A DNA stretch of 40,139 nt from Erwinia pyrifoliae DSM 12163 (lineage in GTDB: Bacteria; Pseudomonadota; Gammaproteobacteria; Enterobacterales; Enterobacteriaceae), in contig NC_017390.1 in the NCBI RefSeq assembly GCF_000026985.1, positions 2,399,107 through 2,439,245 of the forward strand, written 5' to 3'. Shown here in pieces: positions 26,767-36,688 of this stretch. Numbering within the stretch: the first letter of the stretch is position 1; each line of letters begins with the position of its first letter. The position numbers were made by a program, and so were the translations under genes. Under the pieces are notes generated by a model. The model worked only from the letters and a program-made list of their open reading frames with translations, was not told where the DNA came from and made no database searches.

Positions 26767-29325
26767 TTATTTCGCGTTGTTCAGCGCCAGCGGATTCAGT
26801 TTCAGCGTGTGGTAATAATCTGCCCAGTCATGGTACTTGTCGGCGTTCTGCCACAAACGATAATGCATGCGCGACAGCGTAACCGGATCGCTTAGCAACG
26901 CCAGGCGACTATCGCGATCCAGCTCAGCCGGCGACCCGCTCAACGCCTGCTCTACGCGCCGGTCGCGGGCGAAGTCAAGGATGTCACTGTGCAAGTGACG
27001 CGATGTTGCCATCGCGCTTGCCAGCGCGTTGAACGACGGATGGAATACGGCATGCATAAAGCCATCTTGCAGCGCGCGCTCGCGGTTAAGCTCCACGTAG
27101 CGGTCGGTGTCCAGCAGCTCTTGCGGCGGCTGGTACTCTTCCGGTATCAGGAACAGCTTGCCACGTTTAGATGCCTGACCAAGACTACGACGGCTGGACA
27201 AAACCGAAACAAACGGTGACAGGATCAGCGAGAAGACGATGGGTGACAGCCACCACAGGAAATTAAGATCCAGCCAGCCCATGCCACCAGCCCAGACCAG
27301 GCCAAGCAACATTTGCGAACCGTGGCGCTTAAACGCTTCGCCCCACGGCGTGGCATCATCATCACGCTGCGGTGAGTTCCATACCACTTCCCAGCCGAGG
27401 AATGCGCTAACCACAAAGACGGTGTGGAACAGCATACGTACCGGTGCCAACAGCACCGAGAACAGCATCTCCAGACACAGAGAAGTCAGTACGCGCAGCG
27501 CGCCGCCATAGGGTTTCGCCCCTTTGCACCAAACCAGTATGATGCTCAACAACTTCGGCAGGAACAGCAGAACCAGCGTGGTGGAGAACAGTGCGATGGC
27601 CAGTTCAGGCCGCCACTGCGGCCACACCGGAAACAGCTGGCGCGGTTGCAGGAAGTACTGCGGCTCCGTCAACGTGTGCACCACCTGCAAAGCGGTTGAT
27701 AACGCCAGGAACATAAACCACAGCGGCGCAGACAGATAGGACATTACGCCGGTCAGGAATACCGCACGGTGAACCGGGTGCATACCTTTCACCAGGAACA
27801 GACGGAAGTTCATCAGGTTACCGTGGCACCAGCGGCGGTCACGCTTCAGCTCATCCAGCAGGTTTGGCGGCAGCTCCTCATAGGAGCCGGGCAAATCATA
27901 AGCGATCCACACGCCCCAGCCGGCACGACGCATCAGCGCGGCTTCGACAAAGTCGTGCGAGAGGATGGAACCGGCAAAGGAACCCTCACCCGGCAGCGGA
28001 GCCAGCGCGCAATGCTCTATAAACGGCTTAACGCGAATAATGGCGTTGTGGCCCCAGTAATGCGACTCACCCAACTGCCAGAAATGCAGACCGGCGGTAA
28101 ACAGCGGCCCGTAGACGCGGGTAGCAAACTGCTGACAGCGTGCATACAGCGTGTCCATACCCGATGCCTTCGGCGATGACTGGATAATACCCGCATTCGG
28201 GTTGGCTTCCATCATGCGTACCAGGCCATTCAGGCAGCCGCCGCTCATGACGCTATCCGCATCCAGAACCACCATGTAGCTGTACTGGCTGCCCCAGCGG
28301 CGGCAGAAGTCATCGATGTTACCGGATTTACGCTTTACGCGGCGGCGGCGGCGGCGATAGAAAATGCGCCCTTCCCCGCCCACATCACGCACCAGTTCCA
28401 TCCAGGCCTTTTGCTCGGCCATGACGATATCCGGGTTGTAACTGTCACTGAGAATATACACGTCATAGTTCGCCTGCTCACCGGTACGAACCACCGATTC
28501 CCAGGTGGCACGCAGGCCGGCAAACACACGCTCTACGTCTTCGTTACAGATTGGCATGATGAGCGCCGTGCGATGTTCCGGGTTAATCGGCTCATCGCCG
28601 CTGGTCAGGTAAGAAATACTGTATTTATCCTTACCGATCAGCAGCTGCAGGAAGCCCATCAGCGCCGTCCAGAACCCGGCAGACACCCAGCAAAACAGCA
28701 CGGCGAACAGGAACAGGATCCCGGTCTGCAACACATAAGGCAGAATTTGCAGTACCGACTGCTGCCAGTTTTGGTTGATCATCTCCATCGGGTCGATGAG
28801 CGCCCAGCCCTGGTATGGCAGGATGGTCTTCATGTACCAGGTCGCCACCACCGTCTGAAAGAGGGTCAGAAACAGCAAGATGTAGCGACGAATAGAGCCA
28901 ACGTGACGCCATTTATCCTCCCTCTTTTGCTCTTCTTTGCTGGCGTAGCGCGGGGTACTTTTACGCCCGCGTACTGCGTCCCACGCACGAGCCACCGGGT
29001 TAGTACGCCACTCTTCAGGATACATCGAAGAACGGGTGTGCTCCGGCATCGCTTTCAGCGTGGTTCGTTCCAGCGCATCCTGGTCGAACTGATGGCCCTT
29101 GTCGATCGATTCAGGCCAGCTCATTTCGATACGTGCTTTCACCGACTGCTGCGGCGCATCGTCGGCGCGCTTTTCGCCCGCAGCACGTTCAGCCAGCTGG
29201 TGATGCAGCTGGCTGAAGGTCTCTTCCGGGTTAGCCGGCAGCGCGTCACGCAGCGCCCCTTTTCTTTCAGGGGAAAGGGGCAGCGCATCAATATATTCAG
29301 CGGGTATTACGGTAGACTTATTCAT
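26767..29325 (-). CDS. opgH: Glucans biosynthesis glucosyltransferase OpgH (MdoH)
   Basis: OpgH (852 aa; E. coli 847) is the inner-membrane enzyme that polymerises glucose from UDP-glucose into the beta-1,2 backbone of osmoregulated periplasmic glucans and probably exports it. The large N-terminal cytoplasmic part is followed by membrane spans near 145-165 and 195-230. The GT2 catalytic domain (about 250-510) has the DxD motif DADSVMSG (355-357) and the R-D-R-R-W acceptor motif at 495-499. Several further spans make up the C-terminal third. A basic run ([14 protein letters not shown], 323-336) is also conserved in E. coli. It overlaps the end of opgG by eight bases. Confidence 0.97.
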   Translation of the reverse strand: MNKSTVIPAEYIDALPLSPERKGALRDALPANPEETFSQLHHQLAERAAGEKRADDAPQQSVKARIEMSWPESIDKGHQFDQDALERTTLKAMPEHTRSSMYPEEWRTNPVARAWDAVRGRKSTPRYASKEEQKREDKWRHVGSIRRYILLFLTLFQTVVATWYMKTILPYQGWALIDPMEMINQNWQQSVLQILPYVLQTGILFLFAVLFCWVSAGFWTALMGFLQLLIGKDKYSISYLTSGDEPINPEHRTALIMPICNEDVERVFAGLRATWESVVRTGEQANYDVYILSDSYNPDIVMAEQKAWMELVRDVGGEGRIFYRRRRRRVKRKSGNIDDFCRRWGSQYSYMVVLDADSVMSGGCLNGLVRMMEANPNAGIIQSSPKASGMDTLYARCQQFATRVYGPLFTAGLHFWQLGESHYWGHNAIIRVKPFIEHCALAPLPGEGSFAGSILSHDFVEAALMRRAGWGVWIAYDLPGSYEELPPNLLDELKRDRRWCHGNLMNFRLFLVKGMHPVHRAVFLTGVMSYLSAPLWFMFLALSTALQVVHTLTEPQYFLQPRQLFPVWPQWRPELAIALFSTTLVLLFLPKLLSIILVWCKGAKPYGGALRVLTSLCLEMLFSVLLAPVRMLFHTVFVVSAFLGWEVVWNSPQRDDDATPWGEAFKRHGSQMLLGLVWAGGMGWLDLNFLWWLSPIVFSLILSPFVSVLSSRRSLGQASKRGKLFLIPEEYQPPQELLDTDRYVELNRERALQDGFMHAVFHPSFNALASAMATSRHLHSDILDFARDRRVEQALSGSPAELDRDSRLALLSDPVTLSRMHYRLWQNADKYHDWADYYHTLKLNPLALNNAK

Positions 29326-30871
29326 TGGCAGGCAACTGATTGCTCCAGGTTTCCGTCAGCGTTTTGTCACCGTTTACCAGTGCAGCACGCATTTCCGTAG
29401 GTTGTTTGGCGTCTTTGATGCGCATACGCAGCACCAGACGCCAGCCTTGTGTTACCGGGTTATAGCGAACGCTGTTTTCCACCAGTTCACCATTATTACC
29501 AATGCTGACTTGTGGTGTCACCGGGGTGTTTTCAGGCAGTTTACTCATCTCCGGGCCAACGAAATCGACGACAAAGGCAACAGTGCCGTCCGGCTGACGT
29601 ACCAGGTTGGACTGCTTAACATCCCCGATTGAACGCAGCGTGCTTTTCACGAACGCCGTTTCCGGTGAATGCAGCTGGCTCTCGTCACGGGTAAAGTGCA
29701 AACGATAGGCAAACTTCATCTCTTTACCCGGTTCAGGCAGGCTTTCCGGCGACCAGAATGCCACGATATTGTCGTTGGTTTCGTCAGCCGTGGGGATTTC
29801 AACCAGTTCAACGCGCCCTTTACCCCAATCGCCCTGCGGTTCTATCCAGCCGCTGGGGCGCAAGTCGTAACGGTCATCCAGATCCTGATAGTTATCGAAA
29901 CCACGACCGCGTTGCAGCAGGCCGAAACCGCGTGGGTTCTCGACGGTGAAGGTACTGACCGCCAGATGTTTCGGATTATTCAGCGGACGCCAGATCCACT
30001 CGCCATTACCGGCATGAATCGACAGGCCGTTCGAATCATGCAGCGCCGGCCGGAAGTTGGTCTGCGGGGAAGGCTGATTAGCGCCGAACAGAAACATGCT
30101 GGTTAACGGCGCAACGCCCAGTTTTCCAACGTTATCGCGCAGATAAACCTTAGACTGCACGTCAACAGTGCTTTCCTGGCCCGGGGTAATCAGGAAGCGA
30201 TACGCTCCGGTCGCGCGCGGCGAGTCAAGCAGCGCATAGATGACCAGATGGTTATCCTGCGGTTTAGGGCGCTCAATCCAGAACTGTTTGAAGCGCGGGA
30301 ATTCTTCGCCAGAAGGCAGTGCGGTATCTATTGCCAGACCACGGGCGGAAAGTCCGTAAACCTGTCCGGCACCAATCACGCGGAAGTAGCTTGCACCAAG
30401 AAAACTGGTGATTTCATCTCTCTTGTCTTTGCTGTTCAACGGGTAAAGCACCTTGAAACCCGCAAAACCGAGGTTTTTCAGCGTATCCGCGTCGTGTTTG
30501 ACGTTACCGAAGTTGAAGTATTCGGGAGAATATTTGATTTCGCGCACGCTGTTGGCAGTCACTTCATTGAGCCGTACCGGCGTATCGAAGTACATACCCT
30601 GATGGTAGAATTCAAGTTTGAAAGGGGTCTTCAGTTTGTTCCAGTAAGCTTTATCATGATTGAACTGGATTTGCTGGTAATCGGCGTATTTCATTTCACG
30701 CAGCTGTGATGGCAGATTGCTTTTGGGCGCTTCAAAGCCCTTCCCAGCTAAATCTTTCGCCTGTTTTGCCACATCATCAATGTTGAAAGCCCAACTGCTG
30801 TTGGCATACATTGAAAGTAAAACGGCGGCGCCAACCCAGCGCAATTGCAAGAGTTTTGGTTTATTGTTCAT
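29318..30871 (-). CDS. opgG: Periplasmic glucans biosynthesis protein OpgG (MdoG)
   Basis: OpgG (517 aa; E. coli 511) is the periplasmic partner of OpgH needed for glucan backbone branching and processing. A Sec signal peptide (about 1-28, cut after NSSWA) precedes [20 protein letters not shown]. Conserved blocks include [35 protein letters not shown] and [20 protein letters not shown]. It is the first gene of opgGH and is divergent from opgC across about 250 bases. Its best G-rich ribosome-binding site (GGGGGGA) lies rather far from the ATG (about 14 bases). Confidence 0.97.
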   Translation of the reverse strand: MNNKPKLLQLRWVGAAVLLSMYANSSWAFNIDDVAKQAKDLAGKGFEAPKSNLPSQLREMKYADYQQIQFNHDKAYWNKLKTPFKLEFYHQGMYFDTPVRLNEVTANSVREIKYSPEYFNFGNVKHDADTLKNLGFAGFKVLYPLNSKDKRDEITSFLGASYFRVIGAGQVYGLSARGLAIDTALPSGEEFPRFKQFWIERPKPQDNHLVIYALLDSPRATGAYRFLITPGQESTVDVQSKVYLRDNVGKLGVAPLTSMFLFGANQPSPQTNFRPALHDSNGLSIHAGNGEWIWRPLNNPKHLAVSTFTVENPRGFGLLQRGRGFDNYQDLDDRYDLRPSGWIEPQGDWGKGRVELVEIPTADETNDNIVAFWSPESLPEPGKEMKFAYRLHFTRDESQLHSPETAFVKSTLRSIGDVKQSNLVRQPDGTVAFVVDFVGPEMSKLPENTPVTPQVSIGNNGELVENSVRYNPVTQGWRLVLRMRIKDAKQPTEMRAALVNGDKTLTETWSNQLPANE

Positions 30872-31123
30872 TTTAATTCGTACATCCCCCCCATTTCGGG
30901 TGCTTAAAACAATTAATTCATCTTAAAGGATAATCTGGCATTCCGACAGCATGAGCGCGTTTTTGTTCCGATAATCTGATTCGCTAAGCATACGATTCTC
31001 AAGCGTTTAACGGAAACAGATTCGGCTGATAGTATACGCTTATTCTTACGGTTAAAGTAAGCGGTAAGCTTTAGGCTGCTCAAGGATCCACCGAAAGTAT
31101 AACGTGTTGAATAACGGAAATTT

Positions 31124-32248
31124 ATGACTAAAGAAACACAGCAGAGAGAGCACTACCTCGATTCGATTCGCGCCTGGCTGATGCTATTAGGCGTGCCATT
31201 TCATGTTTCGTTGATTTATTCCGCACAAAGCTGGTCGGTTAACAGCAGCTCGCCGTCTGAGTGGCTGACGTTGCTGAATGAATTCATCCATGCTTTTCGT
31301 ATGCAGGTATTCTTTGTGATTTCTGGCTATTTTTCCTACATGCTTTTCCTGCGTTACCGCCCTTCTGAATGGCTGAAGGTGCGCGTGGAGCGGGTTGGCA
31401 TCCCGCTGCTGGCCGCGATACCGCTAGTCACCCTGCCGCAATTTTTTATGCTTAAAGAGTGGACCAGCAAAATCGGGGACTGGGCCAGCATGACGCTATA
31501 TCAGCGCTATAATGCGCTGGTATGGGACCTGGTTTCCCATCTCTGGTTCCTGTTAGTGCTGGTGCTGCTGACGCTCGCCGGTTTTTGGATTTTTACCGTG
31601 CTGCGCAACAGTAAAGGAGAAAAATCAGATTATTCCGAGATAAGCTGGGGCCAACTTACCCTCTGGTTACTGCTTTACGGCCTGGCTTGGGCGATTTTCC
31701 GTCGGGTGATGTTTGTCTGCGCCCCGTCGATCCTTGGCGATGCTCTGTTCAGTATCGCGGTGATGCAGACGCTGTTTTACCTGCCGTTCTTTGTACTGGG
31801 GGCAATGGCATGGAAATATCCCGCCATTAAAGCGCTGTTTGTTCATCCGGCTCCCCGGGTCTTTGTCGGTTCCGCCCTGGCATTCGCTGCTTATGTCGCC
31901 AATCAGACGTTGAGTCATGGCGGCGGCTGGCTGTACGAAATTGATGCAGTGGTATCGATGCTGATGGGGTTGTGGATGATCAACGTAGTGTTTTCATTCG
32001 GTCATCGCCTGCTGAACTCACACTCACCGCGCGTGAAATATCTGGTTAACGCCTCGCTGTTTATTTATCTGGTGCATCACCCGTTGACCATTCTCTACGG
32101 CATTCTTTTTGTCAACGAGATAGGCAATAACACCGTCGGGTTCTTCGCCGGTCTGGTGTTTGTCTTTGGTCTCGCTTTTCTGCTGTACGAAATCCACCTG
32201 CGTATTCCGCTGCTGCGTTTTCTGTTCTCCGGAAAAGCGCAGCGTTAA
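31124..32248 (+). CDS. opgC: Glucans biosynthesis protein C, succinyltransferase OpgC (MdoC)
   Basis: OpgC (374 aa; E. coli 385) is an integral membrane acyltransferase-3 family protein that adds succinyl groups to periplasmic glucans. It starts MTKETQQREHYLDSIRAWLM, with the conserved first-span motif followed by GVPFHVSLIYS and FRMQVFFVISGYFSYMLF. About ten hydrophobic segments follow. GGAAA precedes the ATG. As in E. coli it is divergent from opgGH. Downstream, however, clsC is not adjacent; about 600 unrelated bases intervene. Confidence 0.94.
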   Translation: MTKETQQREHYLDSIRAWLMLLGVPFHVSLIYSAQSWSVNSSSPSEWLTLLNEFIHAFRMQVFFVISGYFSYMLFLRYRPSEWLKVRVERVGIPLLAAIPLVTLPQFFMLKEWTSKIGDWASMTLYQRYNALVWDLVSHLWFLLVLVLLTLAGFWIFTVLRNSKGEKSDYSEISWGQLTLWLLLYGLAWAIFRRVMFVCAPSILGDALFSIAVMQTLFYLPFFVLGAMAWKYPAIKALFVHPAPRVFVGSALAFAAYVANQTLSHGGGWLYEIDAVVSMLMGLWMINVVFSFGHRLLNSHSPRVKYLVNASLFIYLVHHPLTILYGILFVNEIGNNTVGFFAGLVFVFGLAFLLYEIHLRIPLLRFLFSGKAQR

Positions 32249-32276
32249 TATGCCACCCGGGCGTCTGCTCAAAGGC

Positions 32277-32299
32277 GAAAAGCCCCACGAAGGTGGAGC
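32277..32299 (-). terminator. Terminator of the inserted minus-strand ORF
   Basis: On the minus strand GCTCCAC (32299-32293), loop CTTC, GTGGGGC (32288-32282), then TTTT. The stem has seven pairs including one G-T. It lies about 27 bases beyond the stop codon of the ORF at 32326-32637. On the plus strand no T run follows, so it does not serve opgC. Confidence 0.65.
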
Positions 32300-32325
32300 C
32301 ATAGCGAAGCATTGAGGCTGGATAC

Positions 32326-32637
32326 CTATTCATCAATCGGGCCAAGGGCACCTGGTGGACGGCGACTATGATCAAAACTATCTCCGGACCTGGTGAGCAG
32401 TATCCGGTCGCTTGATGAGCCAGAAGCGCTGTCGAGTTTAGGTGTGTTTTTGGTGAGGCATACAGCGTTAGTTCGCCGATGCCCTGACTGGAATTCGCCT
32501 GGCTCGGTCCCGGGTTCAGACTGCTGTACATTGAACATACTTCTAAGGAATATTGATATAGCCTGATCCGTTTGTTTAGGTTCTGATCTGTCACTGACAG
32601 GACTAACCTCCGGATTTCCAATACCTTTAATCGGCAT
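32326..32637 (-). CDS. Unrecognised 103-residue protein in an inserted segment
   Basis: I do not recognise this protein. It starts MPIKGIGNPEVSPVSDRSEP, is Ser/Pro/Gln-rich, soluble and without signal peptide or membrane span, and ends PGALGPIDE. GGGAG lies eight bases before the ATG, and a minus-strand terminator follows the stop, so it looks like a complete single-gene unit. Codon use is unlike its neighbours: six of eight arginines use AGA, AGG, CGG or CGA, and three isoleucines use ATA. E. coli has nothing between opgC and clsC. The disordered, Ser/Pro-rich N terminus would fit a type III secreted protein, but no hrp box is visible and this is only a guess. It could also be a truncated relic. 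Confidence 0.5.
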   Translation of the reverse strand: MPIKGIGNPEVSPVSDRSEPKQTDQAISIFLRSMFNVQQSEPGTEPGEFQSGHRRTNAVCLTKNTPKLDSASGSSSDRILLTRSGDSFDHSRRPPGALGPIDE

Positions 32638-32863
32638 GATGCTGCTCCCTGTTTTAAAACAGATACGACAGTATCTTTATATCCGACAGGAAACAGCCAA
32701 AAAACAATCGTAAAGAATGCTGTGCCAATCTTTTCTAAGATAAGTAAACCAGAGAAGTTCTCAAGGCAAAATCACTCATGGCCACTGCCAGCACAAGAGG
32801 TGATCCAATTCAAGTTGCTCTGTTAAGTGAAGCGCACAGGGTCTGCGCCCCGCTCACAGCGGA

Positions 32864-34336
32864 TCACAATAGCCATTCAATCGGCAAACGCCATACCAGG
32901 CGCACTAACAGCCGCTGCATCAGTCTGGTTCGTGGCTCGTGCTTATGCACCACCTCTTTTTGCGGGTCACCGGGATATTCCACCCAGTTGATACGCCCCC
33001 ACTTATCCAACCGCAGCGTCCATGCTCTGTCGGGGATACTGGCCATAAAACGCTGATGAATTTGCGTCGCCAGGCATTCGCTCTCAATCACCAGCCCCAT
33101 TTCGGTATTCAGCATTGCCGAGCGCGGGTCAAAATTAAACGAGCCGATAAAAAGCTGCTGATTATCCACGCTAAAGGTTTTAGCATGCAGGCTGGCACCT
33201 GAGTTACCGGTTAAGCCACGGTCGTGCGGGGCCTGACTCATGCCATCGTGGGGCTTTAATTCATACAGCGTAATGCCGTGACGCAACAGTTTTTTTCGCC
33301 ATTTGGCATAGCCAGCATGAACCACCGAAACGTCATTGGCCGCCAGCGAGTTGGTCAGAACGGCGATTTTCACCCCGTTACGCACCAGCGACAGCAGCTG
33401 CGCCACCCCGGCGCGTGTCGGAACAAAATAGGCAGAGATAATATCGAACTGGCGTTGCGGTTTGCCAATCGCCGACAGCATGCGCTGTGGCAGAAGTGTA
33501 CTGGTTCTGGCACGCCCCAGCCCTTTTCGTGGATCGTCGCTTAGCAGGCGGGTATTTGCCCAGATAAACGGCAAAGAACGGTTTTCCAGCTGGCTGACGA
33601 ACGGCGTCTCATCGACCCGGCGCAGATAGCCCTGCACCTGCGGGGTGTCGCGCCAGGTGTGCGGCAGCGTGACGGCAGAAGGTTCCCCCACATCCTCGTC
33701 TACCACCCTGTTGAGTGGTGCAACGGCCTTGCTCTGCCAGTAACGGTCAAAATCCTGCGCGACATCATCCACCACCGGCCCGACAGCCAGCACATCGAGA
33801 TCGGTAAACAGAGGTTCGTCTCCGGCAGCAAAATATTCATCGCCGATATTACGACCGCCAACAATGGTTGCGGTGTTATCTACGGTAAAACTTTTATTGT
33901 GCATGCGGCGGTTAAGGCGAGCAAAATCCGTAATATAGCCAATAGCCCGCAGCGTTCGAAATGAGAAAGGATTAAATAAGCGCACGGCAATATTGGGATG
34001 ACGATTAAGCTCACTCAGGGTGTTATCCAGCCCACGAGTGTTGTTGTCATCCAGCAGCAGCCGCACTTTCACCCCGCGCTGTGCTGCGTCCAGCACGGCA
34101 CTGAACAGTAATCGCCCTGACATGTCGTTTTGCCAGATGTAATACTGAATATCCAGTGACCGTTCAGCCATGGAAATCAACAGATAACGAGCGGCAAAAG
34201 CATCAAGCCCCTCCGACAGAGGAAAAATGCCGCTGTGTTCCGGGTGTTGCTGCGCCAGCGGTACAACGGCCTGCGCCAGCCGTGGACGCACAGCCGCCGA
34301 AAGGTTAGCATCGGGCGACTGCTGTAGTTCGGTCAT
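32864..34336 (-). CDS. clsC: Cardiolipin synthase C (ClsC, YmdC)
   Basis: ClsC (490 aa; E. coli 473) is a phospholipase-D superfamily enzyme that makes cardiolipin from phosphatidylglycerol and phosphatidylethanolamine. Two HKD motifs are intact: HNKSFTVDN (His146, Lys148, Asp153) and HAKTFSVDN (His384, Lys386, Asp391). The C terminus (WGRINWVEYPGD, ending LPIEWLL) matches E. coli. The N terminus is about 17 residues longer than in E. coli; the first Met with a plausible site (GGATC region) was kept. In E. coli it works best with ymdB just upstream. Here no ymdB lies in the window. Confidence 0.94.
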   Translation of the reverse strand: MTELQQSPDANLSAAVRPRLAQAVVPLAQQHPEHSGIFPLSEGLDAFAARYLLISMAERSLDIQYYIWQNDMSGRLLFSAVLDAAQRGVKVRLLLDDNNTRGLDNTLSELNRHPNIAVRLFNPFSFRTLRAIGYITDFARLNRRMHNKSFTVDNTATIVGGRNIGDEYFAAGDEPLFTDLDVLAVGPVVDDVAQDFDRYWQSKAVAPLNRVVDEDVGEPSAVTLPHTWRDTPQVQGYLRRVDETPFVSQLENRSLPFIWANTRLLSDDPRKGLGRARTSTLLPQRMLSAIGKPQRQFDIISAYFVPTRAGVAQLLSLVRNGVKIAVLTNSLAANDVSVVHAGYAKWRKKLLRHGITLYELKPHDGMSQAPHDRGLTGNSGASLHAKTFSVDNQQLFIGSFNFDPRSAMLNTEMGLVIESECLATQIHQRFMASIPDRAWTLRLDKWGRINWVEYPGDPQKEVVHKHEPRTRLMQRLLVRLVWRLPIEWLL

Positions 34337-34534
34337 CGACGATCCTTGAATTGCTCTACGGTAATCCGGCCTGACAGCGCCGGCAGCCTAAGATTATGCC
34401 CGGTTAATCAAACATCAGCTAGCGGCAGCGTGCGCATTCATCCATCCCGACAGCATTTTATCTTGCCGTTGAGCGGTAATGACATTCAGGATTGGCAAGA
34501 TGGCGATGCGAATCGATTCAATGACGGGGCATCA

Positions 34535-34675
34535 TCATGATACCCACAGTGTAATAACGAGGACAAAAGCGATCAGCGTAAAGGAGGCGATGGCAAAAAC
34601 CATAATGGTAAAAGGCGCGTCTTCTAACGGTACTCGCTCTTTTTTTTCTGGCTCAGTTTCAGAACTGTTTTTCAT
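34535..34675 (-). CDS. Small single-span membrane protein, 46 residues
   Basis: This short minus-strand frame encodes 46 aa: a charged N terminus MKNSSETEPEKKERVPLEDA, then one strong hydrophobic helix (PFTIMVFAIASFTLIAFVLV, continuing ITLWVS) that ends at the stop codon. The pattern (about 20 polar residues, one span, two- or three-residue tail) is that of enterobacterial small inner-membrane proteins that modulate larger membrane complexes. The ribosome-binding site before the ATG at 34675 is weak (GTGG); an in-frame ATG at 34690 would add five residues. I do not recognise a family. It sits alone between clsC and the pump operon. Confidence 0.6.
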   Translation of the reverse strand: MKNSSETEPEKKERVPLEDAPFTIMVFAIASFTLIAFVLVITLWVS

Positions 34676-35308
34676 GTTTAACCACAGCATACCGGCAAAA
34701 CATTCCTTTTAAGGGGCCGGTAAAAAAATGAAAAGACGTCCGTTTCACAAGGAGAATAAGAGATCTTCACGCTAACTCAATCGGGATCAAACAGCGTGAG
34801 TCTCTGTTGGTTAGAAATTATTGTTACCTGTCAGTCATGAAGGATAGCACAAAGCCCGAATTGGTTAGCGTAACAAATTGATTTCAGGACGTTACCAAAA
34901 ACATAAAATGCGTCGAAACAATCTATCAACAGGACAATTTCAGCCGTTGCTGTTGAATAATCAGGCAAAGTTACTGTTAATTTTTTTTAAAGTTTGATTG
35001 TTAATTATGATTGAATTTTCAGTCGGCGGGTAATGCAGCCCGCTTCCTTGCTGTTTGAATGTGGTCAGGCTGCGCCAGATTATGAATAAACCCTGGACTT
35101 AGTTCGGGTAATCGGGCGCGGCGCAGCCTCGTTGATGAGGCTTTCGAGCCGCGCTATCTGTTCAAGCGGCGGAGGATAAGCGAGGAATTAATGCCACCAA
35201 AAGCATAGTTGTACGACTGAATGCCAGCGGTATGAACCTGGCGCCTGCCGGTATTACCTGGGGTTTACTTTGTCCCGGGTTTGGGGCCGACAGACCCGCA
35301 GTGATATA
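34676..35308. other. Gene-free accessory gap
   Basis: About 630 bases without a supported gene. The left half (34690-35030) is AT-rich with T8 at about 34980. The right half (35080-35300) is GC-richer, with a small hairpin AGCCTC-GTTGAT-GAGGCT near 35126-35144. It may hold the decayed end of a lost gene. The 3' end of the pump operon comes in from the right, and no clear terminator for it is visible. Confidence 0.5.
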
Positions 35309-36688
35309 TCAGGGCTGCCAGCCCCCGCCGAGCGCACGGTAAAGATCGATCTGCGCCAGCAGCAGGTTATTTTTTGCCTGCACTACGCTGAGCTGGGTAG
35401 TGAACAGCGTGCGCTGGGCATCCAGCTCATCAAGATAAGATGCGTAGCCGTTCTGATAGCGGTTTCTGGCAATACGCAGCGCCTCCTGAGCCACCTGCTG
35501 CTGGATCTGCAATTCGGCCTGCTGCTGCTGATAGCGGGTGATGGCATCGAGATCGTTGTTCACTTCACTGAACGCTGCGCGCACCACTTTCTCATAGTTG
35601 TACAGCGCCTGGTTGCGCGTTGCCATCGACACATCCACCTGCGCCGTCAGCGCTTCACGATTAAGCAACGGGGCAAGTATGCTGCCGCCAACGCTCCACA
35701 ACCGGAAGGGATTATCGACCAGCTGATGCAGCACCGAGCTTTGCAACGTGCCGCTTGCGGTCAGATTCAGCGACGGCAGCAGGCTGGCGCGCGCGGAGTG
35801 CAGCGACGCATCCGCCGCCAGAAGCTGACGTTCGGCCTGTACGATATCCGGTCTGCGCTGCAGCAAGCGAGACGGCATCTCGGCGGGCATCGTCTGCACC
35901 GCCAGATGTTCAAAGTGATTCTGCCGCGCGATCTGGCGTGGGTTCATGCCCACCAAAATACTCAGAGCGTTTTCCTGTTCCGCAATCTGATGCTGCAACA
36001 GCGGGATCTGTGCCTTCGCCGTCTGATACTCGGACTGCGACTGAAGCCACTCCAGCCGGGAGGTATAACCCGTCTCAAACTGACGTTGCGCCAGTTTCAG
36101 CGAATTGTTGCGCGATGCCAGCGTGGCTTCGGTCACACGCAGCTGTTCATCCAGTGAGGCCAGCGTCATATAGCCGGACGCCACCGAACTGGCAATGGTT
36201 AACCCGGCTGCGGCTGCGGCAGCCTGCTGCGCTGCCAGGGTCGCTTTAGCCGCATCAATGCTGCTGCTGCGCTCGCCCCATAAGTCGACGTTATAGTTAG
36301 CCTGCAACAACCCCTGAAAAACCGAATATTGATAAGGCTGACCGGTCACCGCCGAGATTGCCCGCGCACGGCTGCCCGCCATGCCTGCATCCAGCGTCGG
36401 GAAGTTATCCCCTTCTGCACCACGCAGTTGAGCACGATACTGATCGACCCGCGAGCGGGCAATCAGTATGTCCGGGTTATGGCGCAGCGCCTGCTCCACC
36501 AGCTGATTCAGTACAGGATCGTTGAAGGCGCGCCACCAGCCGGCCTCAACGGCCGCGCCCGGCCCTACCTGATGGCGCCACTGCGTGGGGATCGGCAACG
36601 AAGACGGCGCACGCTCAAGGTGGGTGGCACACCCCGTCAGCGCGACCACCAGCGTTATCACACTGAGCGATCTGGCTACGTACCTCAT
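35309..36688 (-). CDS. Outer-membrane efflux lipoprotein (NodT/OprM type)
   Basis: A 459-residue TolC-like outer-membrane channel of the NodT lipoprotein subfamily. The lipobox VVALTGC places the lipidated Cys at residue 20. The two long helical OEP repeats follow, with the typical VDQYRAQLRGAEGDNFPTLD and LLQRRPDIVQAERQLLAADA, then PSLNLTASG. The C terminus ends QIDLYRALGGGWQP, the usual motif. Its ATG overlaps the stop of the adaptor gene by four bases (ATGA), so it is the last gene of the pump operon and the dedicated exit duct. The substrate is unknown. Confidence 0.93.
   Translation of the reverse strand: MRYVARSLSVITLVVALTGCATHLERAPSSLPIPTQWRHQVGPGAAVEAGWWRAFNDPVLNQLVEQALRHNPDILIARSRVDQYRAQLRGAEGDNFPTLDAGMAGSRARAISAVTGQPYQYSVFQGLLQANYNVDLWGERSSSIDAAKATLAAQQAAAAAAGLTIASSVASGYMTLASLDEQLRVTEATLASRNNSLKLAQRQFETGYTSRLEWLQSQSEYQTAKAQIPLLQHQIAEQENALSILVGMNPRQIARQNHFEHLAVQTMPAEMPSRLLQRRPDIVQAERQLLAADASLHSARASLLPSLNLTASGTLQSSVLHQLVDNPFRLWSVGGSILAPLLNREALTAQVDVSMATRNQALYNYEKVVRAAFSEVNNDLDAITRYQQQQAELQIQQQVAQEALRIARNRYQNGYASYLDELDAQRTLFTTQLSVVQAKNNLLLAQIDLYRALGGGWQP

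Noticed and set aside
28411..29400. 329-codon plus-strand open frame opposite opgH and opgG
   Set aside because: Shadow of opgH; the composition is rich in His, Arg and Gln as usual for antisense frames of GC-rich genes.
32112..32621. 169-codon minus-strand frame overlapping opgC and the inserted segment
   Set aside because: It runs antisense through the end of opgC, has no ribosome-binding site and competes with the better-supported 103-codon frame that has both a ribosome-binding site and a terminator.
35270..36157. 295-codon plus-strand open frame opposite the outer-membrane efflux gene
   Set aside because: Shadow of a well-supported lipoprotein gene; Gln/Arg/His-rich with no domain.
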